Shown: positions 34,198 to 42,746 of the stretch, piece by piece
Position numbering within the stretch: position 1 is the first letter of the stretch
Layout: each line of letters begins with the position of its first letter
Source: an uncultured Lachnospiraceae bacterium
GTDB lineage: Bacteria; Bacillota; Clostridia; Lachnospirales; Lachnospiraceae
Length of the DNA stretch: 64,000 nt
NCBI GenBank assembly: GCA_910577675.1
Contig: CAJTOR010000009.1
Span: 33,563-97,562, forward strand
Direction: 5' to 3'
Notes under the pieces: model-generated
What the model was told of the DNA's origin: nothing
Databases searched by the model: none
What the model saw: the letters and a program-made list of their open reading frames with translations, nothing else
Translations under genes and position numbers: made by a program

Positions 34198-34500
34198 AAA
34201 AAAAACGCCCCTTCTGCAACACAAAAGGGACGGAGTAATCTACTTCGCGGTACCACCCTGATTCCCGCCAAAATATGGCGGACACTCGATGACATACGTA
34301 ACGTGTATGAAACGTCAGAACCTACTGTCAATGTCTTCAGCCCCGCTGCTCCGGTGTGAAAGTCAACTGTCATTTGAACACGGGGAAGCTCTCAGCCGGT
34401 GACTTCCCTTCTCTTAGTGAAAACAACAGTCTGCTGCGATATGCAAACACCATCTCTGCATTTTTCTCCCCAGCTTACAACTGTACTGCACCGGGGTATT
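34198..34500 (-). promoter_or_regulatory. T-box riboswitch (tRNA-Phe responsive) upstream of pheST
   Basis: The minus-strand leader contains the T-box core AGGGTGGTACCGCG (34259-34246), which pairs with uncharged tRNA NCCA. Downstream is a terminator CGTCCCTT...AAGGGGCG followed by eight T (34233-34198). A Stem I with AAGAGAAGGGAAG and GAGAGC elements lies upstream. The likely specifier codon is UUC (34360-34358, in GACTTTCACACC), which fits Phe and the gene order. Specifier assignment is by eye. Confidence 0.9.
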
Positions 34501-34509
34501 ATGGGAACT

Positions 34510-34537
34510 ATTTTAGCATATTTTTTCGGAATGTCAA
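34510..34537 (-). promoter_or_regulatory. Promoter of the pheS-pheT operon
   Basis: Minus strand TTGACA (34537-34532), 16-bp spacer, TAAAAT (34515-34510) with a TGC extension. Confidence 0.75.
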
Positions 34538-34549
34538 CCCCAAAATTTT

Positions 34550-35890
34550 TCAGGAATTTTCATCCAAAATTTTACAAAATTCTTCCATATTCTCCTCCAT
34601 CCCCGCCACATCCACCAAAAACAGTCGGACACATGTTCCGTCGCCGCTCTCAAAGCGGATTGGCGCATGCCCCCTCATCTCATCATTTACCGGATATAAA
34701 AGCCAGACCTCGGGCGCTTTATATTTTTTTGAATAGGCATACATCTGATACATATCTGCCTGGGAAATCCCATATCCCGCCCCCCGGTCAATTAGTCTTT
34801 TCCACTTCGTATCAAGAATTACCGTCCTCCCCGCCCTTACCAAAACGATATCCGGGCAGAGCGAAAACTGCCGCCCCCTCTCCACAAACAGGGAGTATCG
34901 GTTATCCTGGCACAAAACTTCCCAGCCCCTGACAGAAAACACTCTTTTTATCTGCTGCGCCACATAACTTTCATAAACCGATTCCATCGGGAACAAAAGC
35001 GCCTTTGCGGGGATGGAACCGGAGAAAACTGTTATTCCACGATTCATCAAAAAGACCCTAGACCACTTCATCAGCCTTTCATAGTCTTTTGTACTCCGAT
35101 TTATCACAACCTTAGAAAAATCTTTCTCATAATTTTCCGATGCCAAAACCATACCGAAATAAATCAGAAGCTGCCGAACCATCCGCGTATTTTCCTCATT
35201 TGTTGTCAATTTCTGCAACCTGAGCAGGGTCGCCTTTATAATGCGGTTCTCCGCCCTGTTCTGATTAAACTCATCGCATGCGACATAAAAGCGCTCCCTG
35301 TGCGCTAAGTTAATGCAAAGTTGTTTATTTACAAGAAGTTTTCCCCTGCAATATGAAAGATTTTCCTCCCCCGCCATATAATCCGATTGCAGTCCTCTTT
35401 TTACCAGCCACTTAACTTCCTGCAAATACATATTTATAAAAAGCTCATAAAGATTCATCCGATCCGCTTTTAAAGAGGCATCAAGAAACTCCCTGCCCTT
35501 AAAATCTTTCATGCTCGAAAGCATTTTAAGAAACACCTTTTTTGTTTTTTCACTCCCCTGTTCCCCATCCTCCCCAAAGGATATCTTTGGCAATATCTGT
35601 ATCTGAAATCCGCTTTTTAGCTGGATAAGCCCCACATAATTTTTGACAAAAACCACATCGCCCACGCCGCGCCGATACCCGATCCCCATAAAATCTAAAG
35701 CATCCGCCCTCTCACCCTCCCCCGAAATCCCATGGAGAAAGGCAAGCAGCTCATCAAATTCCTCCCGTTCCAGATACTTATATTTTTTATCCTCCCTGTA
35801 ATCGGGATTACAGATTATTTTATCAAATTCTTTTACCTCAAATAATTTTCCCATCTCGTTGCACAGCCGCAAACCGGAATGCAGGAGCAT
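34550..35890 (-). CDS. mcrC: McrC-like nuclease subunit of a type IV (McrBC) restriction system
   Basis: 446 aa. An N-terminal McrC domain (FMGIGYRRGVGDVVFVKNYVGLIQL, IQILPKI) precedes a C-terminal PD-(D/E)xK nuclease core: SLCPDIVLV followed by TVILDTKWKRL gives the D and D-x-K residues, then QADMYQMYAYS. The protein joins McrB rings and cuts DNA carrying modified cytosine. It starts 40 bp downstream of mcrB. The start at 35890 has GAGGGAAAGG somewhat far upstream; a start 12 codons further in (MGKLFEVKEF) has no ribosome site. Confidence 0.85.
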   Translation of the reverse strand: MLLHSGLRLCNEMGKLFEVKEFDKIICNPDYREDKKYKYLEREEFDELLAFLHGISGEGERADALDFMGIGYRRGVGDVVFVKNYVGLIQLKSGFQIQILPKISFGEDGEQGSEKTKKVFLKMLSSMKDFKGREFLDASLKADRMNLYELFINMYLQEVKWLVKRGLQSDYMAGEENLSYCRGKLLVNKQLCINLAHRERFYVACDEFNQNRAENRIIKATLLRLQKLTTNEENTRMVRQLLIYFGMVLASENYEKDFSKVVINRSTKDYERLMKWSRVFLMNRGITVFSGSIPAKALLFPMESVYESYVAQQIKRVFSVRGWEVLCQDNRYSLFVERGRQFSLCPDIVLVRAGRTVILDTKWKRLIDRGAGYGISQADMYQMYAYSKKYKAPEVWLLYPVNDEMRGHAPIRFESGDGTCVRLFLVDVAGMEENMEEFCKILDENS

Positions 35891-35930
35891 CCGATTAAAG
35901 CTTACCTTTCCCTCTCACAAAAGCAACTTC

Positions 35931-37550
35931 CTAAAGTATTTCTTTGTAGCTGTCAATATCCAGGAAGGCGGATTTATTTATAGTGTATATCTTCCCGGAA
36001 AGATCAATTATCCCGCTTGCATTCCCCTTAAAAATATTGCCTGCACAAACTGTATCGTCACGGATAAATTTCAGTTCCGGGCAGCTTTTCGCATTGTCCC
36101 CCAAAACAAGCTGAATCTTTTCGTAATCTTCATAAAAATATTCCTGCAAAAGCGGGAATATGGCGGTTTCAAAGATGTATCCTAACTTTTCCAACGTGGC
36201 ATTCTCCCCCGTAAGCCCGGTGAAAAAAGCATGTCCGATGGTATGTTCCCTGTCGTACAAATAGGTAAGCCGCCCATTTATCACTTCAAGCATGTCTGCC
36301 ACATCAAGTTCCCCCACACGGTCTGCTTTTAACTGCCTTAAAACCTGCGGCTGCGGCATCATTTCAACAAACCGGAAACGCCTGCGCAGTGCCGTATCCA
36401 TCAGGGCGACCGAACGGTCGGCAGAATTCATGGTTCCGATCAGGTAGACATTTTTCGGGACGCTGAATTCCTCGCCCGAATAGGGCAGTACCGCAGATAC
36501 TGCCTCCTTCTCCCCAGCCCTCTTTGAATTTTCAATCAGCGTAATCAGCTCGCCGAAAATCTTCGAAATATTCCCGCGGTTAATCTCATCGATAATAAAT
36601 ACATATGGCATCCCCGCTATTTCTTTACGGGTGCCGGCCGCTCCCCCAGATCCGCTCCCCGCTGCAAGGGCGCAGAATTTCTTAAATATGCCGGGTTCCA
36701 CCGCATACGAAAGACTGTCTTTCCCCCGGTCAACCACCGGTCTTATCCCCTCGATAAACTCTTCATAGCTGTAGGAGGGATGAAATGTGGTAAACACAAT
36801 TCTCCCCTGTTTTTTAAGTTCCCTGTACCGCTCCATAACCTTACTATAATCCGTAAGTTCAAAAAGCGGTTTCCCATCGCAGAAGGCAACCGCATAGACT
36901 GCGGACATATAAGTTTTTCCCGTGCCGGGAGGACCGTACAAAATCAGATTCTTATACGCTTCCCAGTCCTGCCCCGGCTCCCACTCGCCCTCTTCGGCAG
37001 CAGAATTTACATATTTTTCCTTTTCATACTCCTCGCTCTTGCCTTCATCCCCCCGCATTGATATCTGCTCAAAATAAATTTGTTCCGGGCAAACCTGCTC
37101 GGGGCAGGAAACATGATTATAGATTGTAGGATATATATTTTTTACAAAAGCAAATAATTCCCCCACCGTTATCACATCGCCGTCCACCTCCAGCCGGTCT
37201 GCCGGATTAAGCTCCTTTGGATATGTTTTTCCCTCAAGTTCCCCCATCATAGTAAGCCGCCTAAGCGAGGGATCTTTCTCATTATCCCCGCGCAAATAAC
37301 AGTTTACGGACTTCTCCTGACCCGCGCAGCACAAAAAAGAACATCTTGCCCTGTCCACATAGCCATCCGCATACAGGGCGGCAAGTTTTGCTATCTCCGC
37401 CTGTTTAAAATACAGATCGTCGCGCGTTGCTATTTTATCTGCCCGGTAACTCCTAAGTATTAATATTGCCGCCGCAATCCAGACGGCATTATTTATTTCG
37501 TATTTTTCACCTGGCTCTTTTTTTGCTGATAATAGATTTTCTTTTTCCAT
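35931..37550 (-). CDS. mcrB: McrB-like AAA+ GTPase of a type IV restriction system
   Basis: 539 aa from the ATG at 37550, preceded by TTGGAG. Residues about 1-195 are an N-terminal region I cannot match to a known modified-DNA-binding domain; it includes a local CPEQ repeat. The motor domain has Walker A LYGPPGTGKT near 204-213 and Walker B FIIDEINRGNISKIFGELI. The McrB-specific motif MNSADRS takes the place of the MNTADRS GTP-binding signature, and an RRRFRF arginine finger follows. GTP-driven translocase that activates McrC. Transcribed from its own promoter. Confidence 0.88.
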   Translation of the reverse strand: MEKENLLSAKKEPGEKYEINNAVWIAAAILILRSYRADKIATRDDLYFKQAEIAKLAALYADGYVDRARCSFLCCAGQEKSVNCYLRGDNEKDPSLRRLTMMGELEGKTYPKELNPADRLEVDGDVITVGELFAFVKNIYPTIYNHVSCPEQVCPEQIYFEQISMRGDEGKSEEYEKEKYVNSAAEEGEWEPGQDWEAYKNLILYGPPGTGKTYMSAVYAVAFCDGKPLFELTDYSKVMERYRELKKQGRIVFTTFHPSYSYEEFIEGIRPVVDRGKDSLSYAVEPGIFKKFCALAAGSGSGGAAGTRKEIAGMPYVFIIDEINRGNISKIFGELITLIENSKRAGEKEAVSAVLPYSGEEFSVPKNVYLIGTMNSADRSVALMDTALRRRFRFVEMMPQPQVLRQLKADRVGELDVADMLEVINGRLTYLYDREHTIGHAFFTGLTGENATLEKLGYIFETAIFPLLQEYFYEDYEKIQLVLGDNAKSCPELKFIRDDTVCAGNIFKGNASGIIDLSGKIYTINKSAFLDIDSYKEIL

Positions 37551-37695
37551 ATATGATTTCTCCAAAATAATCCTTTATGTCAGAGCAATTTACTGCGAGC
37601 AAGTTGAAACAAAAAGTCAACAGACTTGTTTTTCAGCTATATCCCCTCTGTCTGATTGTATGTCATATTTAAAAGCAATCCTTTATTTTATGGAA

Positions 37696-37724
37696 AGTAT
37701 ATTTCATAGCTGGCAATCTGTCAA
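37696..37724 (-). promoter_or_regulatory. Promoter of the mcrB-mcrC unit
   Basis: Minus strand TTGACA (37724-37719), 17-bp spacer, TATACT (37701-37696), only 18 bp after the stop of the XRE regulator and 146 bp before mcrB. Confidence 0.8.
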
Positions 37725-37741
37725 TATTTTTCAGGAAAGAC

Positions 37742-38071
37742 TTACTTCTCGTGATCTTTTAGCCAGCCAATAAAACTTAATGTCTGTTCCTGCTGAACCT
37801 TGTTTAAACGTTTCAACCCTGCAAAAATCCTTTCTGGCAACTCTTCCTGTGACATACTATCCGCCCCGAGAAGCACTTCGTCCGGTGTCATATGTAACAC
37901 ATCCGCGATCTGCATTAATACATCAATGGAAGGGATGGAACGCCCCCGCTCAATATTTGAAAGATACCGTGGGCTAAGTTCCGCCTTTGCCTCCACTTCC
38001 GCCTGCGTCAGTAAAAGTTTTCTTCTCTTTTGCGCAATCCTTCTTCCAATTTCAGTATAATCCATATACAT
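37742..38071 (-). CDS. XRE-family helix-turn-helix regulator
   Basis: 109 aa. The Cro/CI-type helix-turn-helix spans about 6-60 (IGRRIAQKRRKLLLTQAEVEAKAELSPRYLSNIERGRSIPSIDVLMQIADVLHM), with a short helical tail. No peptidase or toxin domain. Its ATG has GGAGG 9 bp upstream. It lies between the acyltransferase and McrBC on the same strand. Regulation of mcrBC from the adjacent promoter is a reasonable guess by position. Confidence 0.85.
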   Translation of the reverse strand: MYMDYTEIGRRIAQKRRKLLLTQAEVEAKAELSPRYLSNIERGRSIPSIDVLMQIADVLHMTPDEVLLGADSMSQEELPERIFAGLKRLNKVQQEQTLSFIGWLKDHEK

Positions 38072-38139
38072 GGCTGCGAACCTCCTTCCACCAAAGCCTT
38101 TTCTTTTGTTTAAAATCGTCCACCACTAAAGTTTCTGAC

Positions 38140-38772
38140 TTAATCTCTTTTTTCCAAATATCCCATAGGATGAAAAATAAAGTTAATCGGTACAAAAAAT
38201 CTCTCCATAAATGCGATCCCAAGCGATAACCCAAAATCTGCGACTAAAGAAATCAGGCAAAACACAATCATCATCTCGGTTTCTCGAAAATTTAAAACTG
38301 AAAGCACTGGAACCAAAATCAATTTATGGACTATATTCCCATGAAGCATATAAATCTCCACCGAATACTTTGATACTAAATTTTCCAACCAAGTAACCTG
38401 CTTTCTAAAATAATAAAAAAGACTGACAATAACCCTGCTCCCTGCAAGACCACACATCATCCGCAACAAGGTGGTATTCGCCCCAACATCAATTAGTGCT
38501 GCCGTTACCTGTATCACCACAAAACATGCAGCCGCACAGAAAAAATGAAAATCTATTTTCCATGCAGTATCCTTGCACCGTATTGCATACCTACCATATC
38601 GAAAACAAATCAGATACCCAAAAAATTTTGAAATTTCCCTAGCCAGTTTCCCAAAAACTACAAATCCTTTTTCATCAAGTATAATACAAACAATTCCGAA
38701 AAGAATCCATAAAACACCTGTTATCAATACATAAAATACCCCCCCCCGATTTTTTACCTTTGTTCCTTTCAA
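38140..38772 (-). pseudogene. Acyltransferase, C-terminal part in the shifted frame (separated by the G9 tract)
   Basis: 210 codons open in the frame that continues the acyltransferase if one G is lost from the tract. It encodes the remaining membrane helices of an acyltransferase-3 protein (VLITGVLWILFGIVCIILDEKG, FFYYFRKQ, YMLHGNIVH, ending MGYLEKRD). The ATG at 38772 lies within the N-terminal part and has no convincing ribosome site. Separate expression is therefore unlikely; this segment is made only after a frame change. Confidence 0.75.
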
Positions 38773-39178
38773 ACATTAAAATTATAATTTCTACAGATAG
38801 AACCAAGGCTAAAAAAACTAAAAACCATACCCCACTGTACACCGTAAAAATGTCCCTTTTGGAATCAAACAAAAACTGAACCAACACAAAAAAGAATGCG
38901 GGAATCAAAAGGTTTCCCACCCTTTTCACCCATATTTTCCGCAAATCTATTTGGCTCTTTATTGTAAACATCTCAAAAGTGATTCCACTCATTACAAAAA
39001 ACAATGGCATATGAAACAAATAAAGCCCCCTGTTTAGGTATCTCATAAAATCATCGTCCCACAATTCCGCTATATGTCCCACCACCACCAGCAATACTGC
39101 AAACGCACGCAGCGAATCCAGCCAGCCCTCTCGATTTCCACATTTATTCATATTGGAAACAAGTCTTTCCTCTTTCAT
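38675..39178 (-). CDS. Acyltransferase-3 family membrane O-acyltransferase, phase-OFF by a poly-G tract
   Basis: The current frame gives 167 aa and stops soon after a G9 run. The start MKEERLVSNMNKCGNREGWLDSLRAFAVLLVVVGHIAELW has the catalytic His of the family (VVGH) after the LDSLRAFAVLLV helix, followed by YLFHMPLFFVMSG. The frame is ended by a changed tail after residue 142. With 8 (or 11) G in the tract it joins the 38140-38772 frame to give about 345 aa, a normal length. The product would add acetyl or other acyl groups to the surface glycan. Last gene of the glycan operon, 20 bp after fucU. ATG follows GGAGGGAAGAAA. Confidence 0.8.
   Translation of the reverse strand: MKEERLVSNMNKCGNREGWLDSLRAFAVLLVVVGHIAELWDDDFMRYLNRGLYLFHMPLFFVMSGITFEMFTIKSQIDLRKIWVKRVGNLLIPAFFFVLVQFLFDSKRDIFTVYSGVWFLVFLALVLSVEIIILMFERNKGKKSGGGILCIDNRCFMDSFRNCLYYT
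38739..38747 (+). repeat. Homopolymer C9 (G9 in the coding strand) in the acyltransferase gene
   Basis: Nine C on the plus strand. The frame needed upstream (K-K-S-G-G) and the frame needed downstream (V-F-Y-V-L-I) differ by one base. One G fewer or two more restores a continuous protein. Confidence 0.9.
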
Positions 39179-39198
39179 TTTCTTCCCTCCGTAATTCT

Positions 39199-39627
39199 CT
39201 ATTCCTGTATCACTCCCTTTTTTAATAATATATTCCCATACTGGGCACGTTCTCCCGTTGCCACTACTGCGTATGCCCGTTGTGCCCTATTATAAAATTC
39301 CTGTCGCTCTATCCGGATTATATTCGCCCGCGGATCATATTTCGAAATCATTTTTTCATATTCCACCCAAATTTTCGGAATAACAGAATCCCCTTTTGCT
39401 ACTTCCATCAATACTACCTGTTCTCCAACATAATGATCCAGTGGAAATACACCCAAAATCGCATCCAACAGAATATCTGCCCCAATGCCATCCGCCCTTA
39501 CCAGTCGCTTTCCGAGAGAAACCGCTGGGAAATTTGCATCGGCAATCACAATTTCATCCCCATGCCCCATCTCACACAATATCTTTAACAACTCCGGTGA
39601 AAGCACAGTATTAATTCCTTTTAACAT
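39199..39627 (-). CDS. fucU: RbsD/FucU-family sugar mutarotase (fucose mutarotase type)
   Basis: 142 aa from the ATG at 39627 (MLKGINTVLSPELLKILCEMGHGDEI), preceded by AGAGGAAG. An upstream in-frame extension overlaps the previous gene and is not family-like. MGHGDEIVIADANFPA carries the catalytic His of the FucU family; the C-terminal YAVVATGERAQYGNILLKKGV is characteristic, including the Tyr that in FucU marks fucose specificity. It converts alpha and beta anomers of L-fucose (and analogues such as D-arabinose). Its place beside Fkp and GT11 genes points to anabolic use in glycan synthesis. Confidence 0.88.
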   Translation of the reverse strand: MLKGINTVLSPELLKILCEMGHGDEIVIADANFPAVSLGKRLVRADGIGADILLDAILGVFPLDHYVGEQVVLMEVAKGDSVIPKIWVEYEKMISKYDPRANIIRIERQEFYNRAQRAYAVVATGERAQYGNILLKKGVIQE

Positions 39628-39659
39628 ATTTCTTCCTCTTTTCCATCCATTATCCAAAC

Positions 39660-40418
39660 CTATTTGTTCCCTGCAAGCTTCCGACTGCAATTAAAAAATT
39701 GTCTTGATGTAACCAAAATTCTAAGGAATGTCACCCAATAAGGATGTTTTACATGATTTTCTTTCAATGCAATGATCCCCTCTTTTATAGAACGACGGTA
39801 TGCATCCTTACTGCTGGTACTTAATCCCCCATAAAACATCCGAATCATAACCTTCGGTATGTAAGATAATTTTACACTTTCGTCCTTCAGGCACCTAACC
39901 ATAAATTCATAATCTCCGGAACATCGATAATTTTCCTTATATAAACCGTATTTCTCATATACCTCTTTTTTCAAATATAATGTCGGATGCCCCGGCATCC
40001 ACCCCCGTTTAATCTTTCCCTGCCCCATTTTCCAGTAGCGCACCACTTGTTCACCGTCAACATACACCAGATCACCATGAACACCATCCGTATTCTCTTC
40101 ACTTATCCTCTGCACAATCTCTGATATAACATTATTATCAGCAAACACATCCCAATAACATCCAATAATATCGCCAGTCGCCATCCGAATTCCCTTGTTC
40201 GCAGCATCATATAACCCTTTATCCTTTTCTGATACCCACTTTACAGTACCTTTAAATTGATCTTTAAAATCCTGTATCACCTTAACCGTGCAATCGGTCG
40301 AGCCCCCATCAACAATAATGCTCTCAATATTATCATAATCCTGTTCAAGCAAAGCCGTAAGACTCTTTTGCAAATGTTTTACATCGTTATATGTTGCAGT
40401 TACAATTGATACTTTCAT
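39660..40418 (-). CDS. Family 2 glycosyltransferase
   Basis: 252 aa from the ATG at 40418 (MKVSIVTATYND) with GGGAGG 5 bp upstream; it overlaps the HAD gene by 32 bp. GT-A fold: IIVDGGSTDCT (nucleotide binding), then SEKDKGLYDAANKGI and CYWDVFADNN, the D-x-D-like region being altered to a single D within W-D-V-F-A-D. PGHPTLYLKKEVYEKYGLY is the acceptor-loop motif of WcaA-like enzymes. Cytoplasmic enzyme adding a sugar to the lipid-linked repeat unit. Donor and acceptor unknown. Confidence 0.85.
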   Translation of the reverse strand: MKVSIVTATYNDVKHLQKSLTALLEQDYDNIESIIVDGGSTDCTVKVIQDFKDQFKGTVKWVSEKDKGLYDAANKGIRMATGDIIGCYWDVFADNNVISEIVQRISEENTDGVHGDLVYVDGEQVVRYWKMGQGKIKRGWMPGHPTLYLKKEVYEKYGLYKENYRCSGDYEFMVRCLKDESVKLSYIPKVMIRMFYGGLSTSSKDAYRRSIKEGIIALKENHVKHPYWVTFLRILVTSRQFFNCSRKLAGNK

Positions 40419-41250
40419 CTCTACCTCCCGAATGGTTTTTCCCGTCAAGCAACAGTGTTTTTACAACCTTTGCCACCCCATCCTCATCATTTGAAACAGT
40501 AATGAAATCTGCCACCTCTTTAACCCTTTGGCAGGCATTCTCCATTGCAACAGAATATCCAGCATATAAAAGCATCGGAATATCATTCATCCCGTCCCCA
40601 AATGCCATTAAATTTTCAGGAAACAAACTTAATTTAAAAAGTAAGATTTCAAGCGCTTTTGCTTTTTCAATTCCTGCTGGCACAATCTCCAAAAAATATG
40701 GCTCTGAAAAGAAAACATCCAGCTTATCTAAAAAGGTTTTCTTTATACACTCTTGTGCCATTTTTAACCTGTCATTTTCCCCGACAAGCATAAATTTAGG
40801 TACCTGTTGCTTAACTGCATGATCCACTCTCCCCACCTTCTTTATTGTGGTCGAATTATTGTAAGCTTCCCTCCTGACATACGGATCCTCCTCTGACTCT
40901 GCAAGCACTTCACTTCCTAAATAGGTAAGCGGTTGTACCCCGAAACTTCTTGCAATACGGCATATTTCAGAATAGAACCTGTTCGGTATCAGTTTCTCAA
41001 ATATTACCTTTTCATGATGACAATCAATAATTTGCCCGCCATTATATGCCAATATATAACCTCCAAACTGTTTCAATTCCAATTCTTCTGCTATATTACG
41101 GATTCCAAGCACGGGTCTTCCGGATGCCAAAATTATTTTGATTCCCCTATCCATCGCCGCACGGAGTATTTCTCTTGTATAAGACGTTATCTGTTTTCTG
41201 GAATTCGTCAGAGTTCCATCCAGATCAATTGCCAAAACTCTGTAATCCAT
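40387..41250 (-). CDS. Cof-type HAD-IIB sugar phosphatase
   Basis: 287 aa. HAD motifs: IDLDGTLTNS (motif I, both Asp), ILASGRP (II), K in PAGIEKAKAL (III) and AFGDGMNDIPML (IV), with a C2B cap (about 85-200) between. I prefer the ATG at 41250 because GGTGAAG precedes it; another ATG lies four codons upstream. Such enzymes dephosphorylate hexose and pentose phosphates with broad specificity. Directly downstream (15 bp) of an arabinose-5-phosphate isomerase, so D-arabinose 5-phosphate is an attractive but unproven substrate. Confidence 0.87.
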   Translation of the reverse strand: MDYRVLAIDLDGTLTNSRKQITSYTREILRAAMDRGIKIILASGRPVLGIRNIAEELELKQFGGYILAYNGGQIIDCHHEKVIFEKLIPNRFYSEICRIARSFGVQPLTYLGSEVLAESEEDPYVRREAYNNSTTIKKVGRVDHAVKQQVPKFMLVGENDRLKMAQECIKKTFLDKLDVFFSEPYFLEIVPAGIEKAKALEILLFKLSLFPENLMAFGDGMNDIPMLLYAGYSVAMENACQRVKEVADFITVSNDEDGVAKVVKTLLLDGKNHSGGRDESINCNCNI

Positions 41251-41264
41251 TTTCTTCACCATAA

Positions 41265-42242
41265 TTATAAATAAATCCCCCTGTTAAGGATCGCAGTCAC
41301 CGAGATTACTCCAATTACTTTTTCTTCCAATATAACTGGCATCGACTTAATTTTATGTTCCATCATAATCCTGAGCGCTTCAATTGCCATTGTTTCTGCC
41401 TCCACATAAACTGGTAACTCATTTACCATCTGTGAAAGTCCTGTATGATATATGTCCACACCCTCTTCCAAAACCCGTTCCAAAGTACCATTCGTAATAA
41501 TGCCGCACAGCCGTCCATCCGGAAAATTTACTGGAATAATTCCGGTTTGTTGCCTGCTAAATACTTTGATGGCATCCACCAGCATCTTCCCCTTTTCAAC
41601 ACACTGCGCATGTTCAATTTTTTCCATAACATCCGTCACTTTAACTGTCAACTTTTTTCCCAAAGAACCAGCCGGATGGAATACTGCAAAATCATTTTTG
41701 GTAAATCCCTTCGCCTCAGAAACTGCTACAGCCAATGCATCCCCATAAACCATAGCAACTGTTGTGCTAGTCGTTGGAGCCAAACCCAAATGACACGCTT
41801 CCATCATATCAGGAAATACTTGTACAATGTCACTTTTTCTTGCTAATGTTGATTCCTTATTATTCGTAATTCCAATCAATCGAGCCCCTATGATTTTTAT
41901 ATTAGGAATAATTTTTACAATCTCTTCACTTTCTCCACTATAACTAATCGCAATCACAACATCCTTCTCCTGTATCATCCCCAGGTCACCATGCATTGCT
42001 TCCGCCGGATGCAGAAAAAACGAACAAATCCCAAGACTTGCCATAGATGCTGCTATCTTCCTGGCTACATGCCCGCTTTTCCCCATCCCTGTAACGATTA
42101 GCTTTCCCTGACACGAATCTACCTCTCGGCAAACCGAAAGAAATACCTTTCCAAGACTTTTTCCCAACCCCCTTACCGCCTCTGTTTCCTGCTCCACCAC
42201 CCGCTGCGCAGTCGCAAGCATCCTTTCCTCCCTATCCACCAT
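41265..42242 (-). CDS. kdsD: D-arabinose-5-phosphate isomerase, KpsF/KdsD type (SIS plus two CBS domains)
   Basis: 325 aa. The SIS domain (about 35-175) carries GMGKSGHVARKIA (Lys), HPAEAMHGDLGM (Glu), SYSGESEE, EACHLGLAPTTSTT (Glu) and FHPAGSLGKKL (His). These are the four residues proposed to be catalytic in the E. coli enzyme. Two CBS domains follow (about 200-325). It interconverts D-ribulose 5-phosphate and D-arabinose 5-phosphate, usually the first step to Kdo in Gram-negative bacteria. No Kdo genes are seen here. It sits between the Fkp gene (stop 4 bp upstream) and a HAD phosphatase, suggesting a product other than Kdo. Confidence 0.9.
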   Translation of the reverse strand: MVDREERMLATAQRVVEQETEAVRGLGKSLGKVFLSVCREVDSCQGKLIVTGMGKSGHVARKIAASMASLGICSFFLHPAEAMHGDLGMIQEKDVVIAISYSGESEEIVKIIPNIKIIGARLIGITNNKESTLARKSDIVQVFPDMMEACHLGLAPTTSTTVAMVYGDALAVAVSEAKGFTKNDFAVFHPAGSLGKKLTVKVTDVMEKIEHAQCVEKGKMLVDAIKVFSRQQTGIIPVNFPDGRLCGIITNGTLERVLEEGVDIYHTGLSQMVNELPVYVEAETMAIEALRIMMEHKIKSMPVILEEKVIGVISVTAILNRGIYL

Positions 42243-42245
42243 ATT

Positions 42246-42716
42246 TTATGCCTCCCATAAAAATGTCGAATCCCAGACCTCAACCCCACAGCCCTCAAAA
42301 TGCTCACGAATTCTTTCTTCAAGCTGTGCCCGTGTAATACCCTCTTTCAAAATAACCTGCAAAAAACCTCCCCCTCCTGCCCCGCAGACCGACTTTCCGT
42401 CTATTAAATCCGCGCAACAATCAAAAATATATTCAATACAAGTATTCGAAGCCCCACGATCCAGCGTCTTAACCAGTTCAAACTGCTCTGAAATATAATT
42501 TGCGAAAGCAGTTATATTTCCCCTCTCAATCTCAAATTTCATAAGTGCACAAATTCTTCGTATTTCCTCCAAAACTTCCATTGAATTTTTATGGTTTCTG
42601 ATACACTGGTTCATTTCTTCCCTCAGAACGCTCCTTGCCAGTCTTCTCTGCCCCGAAAAAATCAGCACAAACCGCTCCTGCAATTTTACACGAATATCCC
42701 TGTCCAACTTTATCAT
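42246..42716 (-). CDS. C-terminal GHMP-kinase fragment of the Fkp-like gene, after an in-frame stop
   Basis: 156 aa in the same frame as the 845-aa upstream part. It encodes the end of the kinase domain, including the glycine-rich third GHMP motif VCGAGGGGFLQVIL. The ATG at 42716 is internal to the normal protein, and only a weak AAGG lies upstream. It could be made separately at low level, by re-initiation after the TGA 30 bp upstream, or only by read-through. Confidence 0.75.
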   Translation of the reverse strand: MIKLDRDIRVKLQERFVLIFSGQRRLARSVLREEMNQCIRNHKNSMEVLEEIRRICALMKFEIERGNITAFANYISEQFELVKTLDRGASNTCIEYIFDCCADLIDGKSVCGAGGGGFLQVILKEGITRAQLEERIREHFEGCGVEVWDSTFLWEA

Positions 42717-42746
42717 ATCAACCTTGAGATTCTGGAAAATCCCCGG

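Noticed and set aside
33016..34224. Longer pheS start at 34224
   Set aside because: It would translate through the T-box terminator hairpin; the ATG at 34035 matches the family start.
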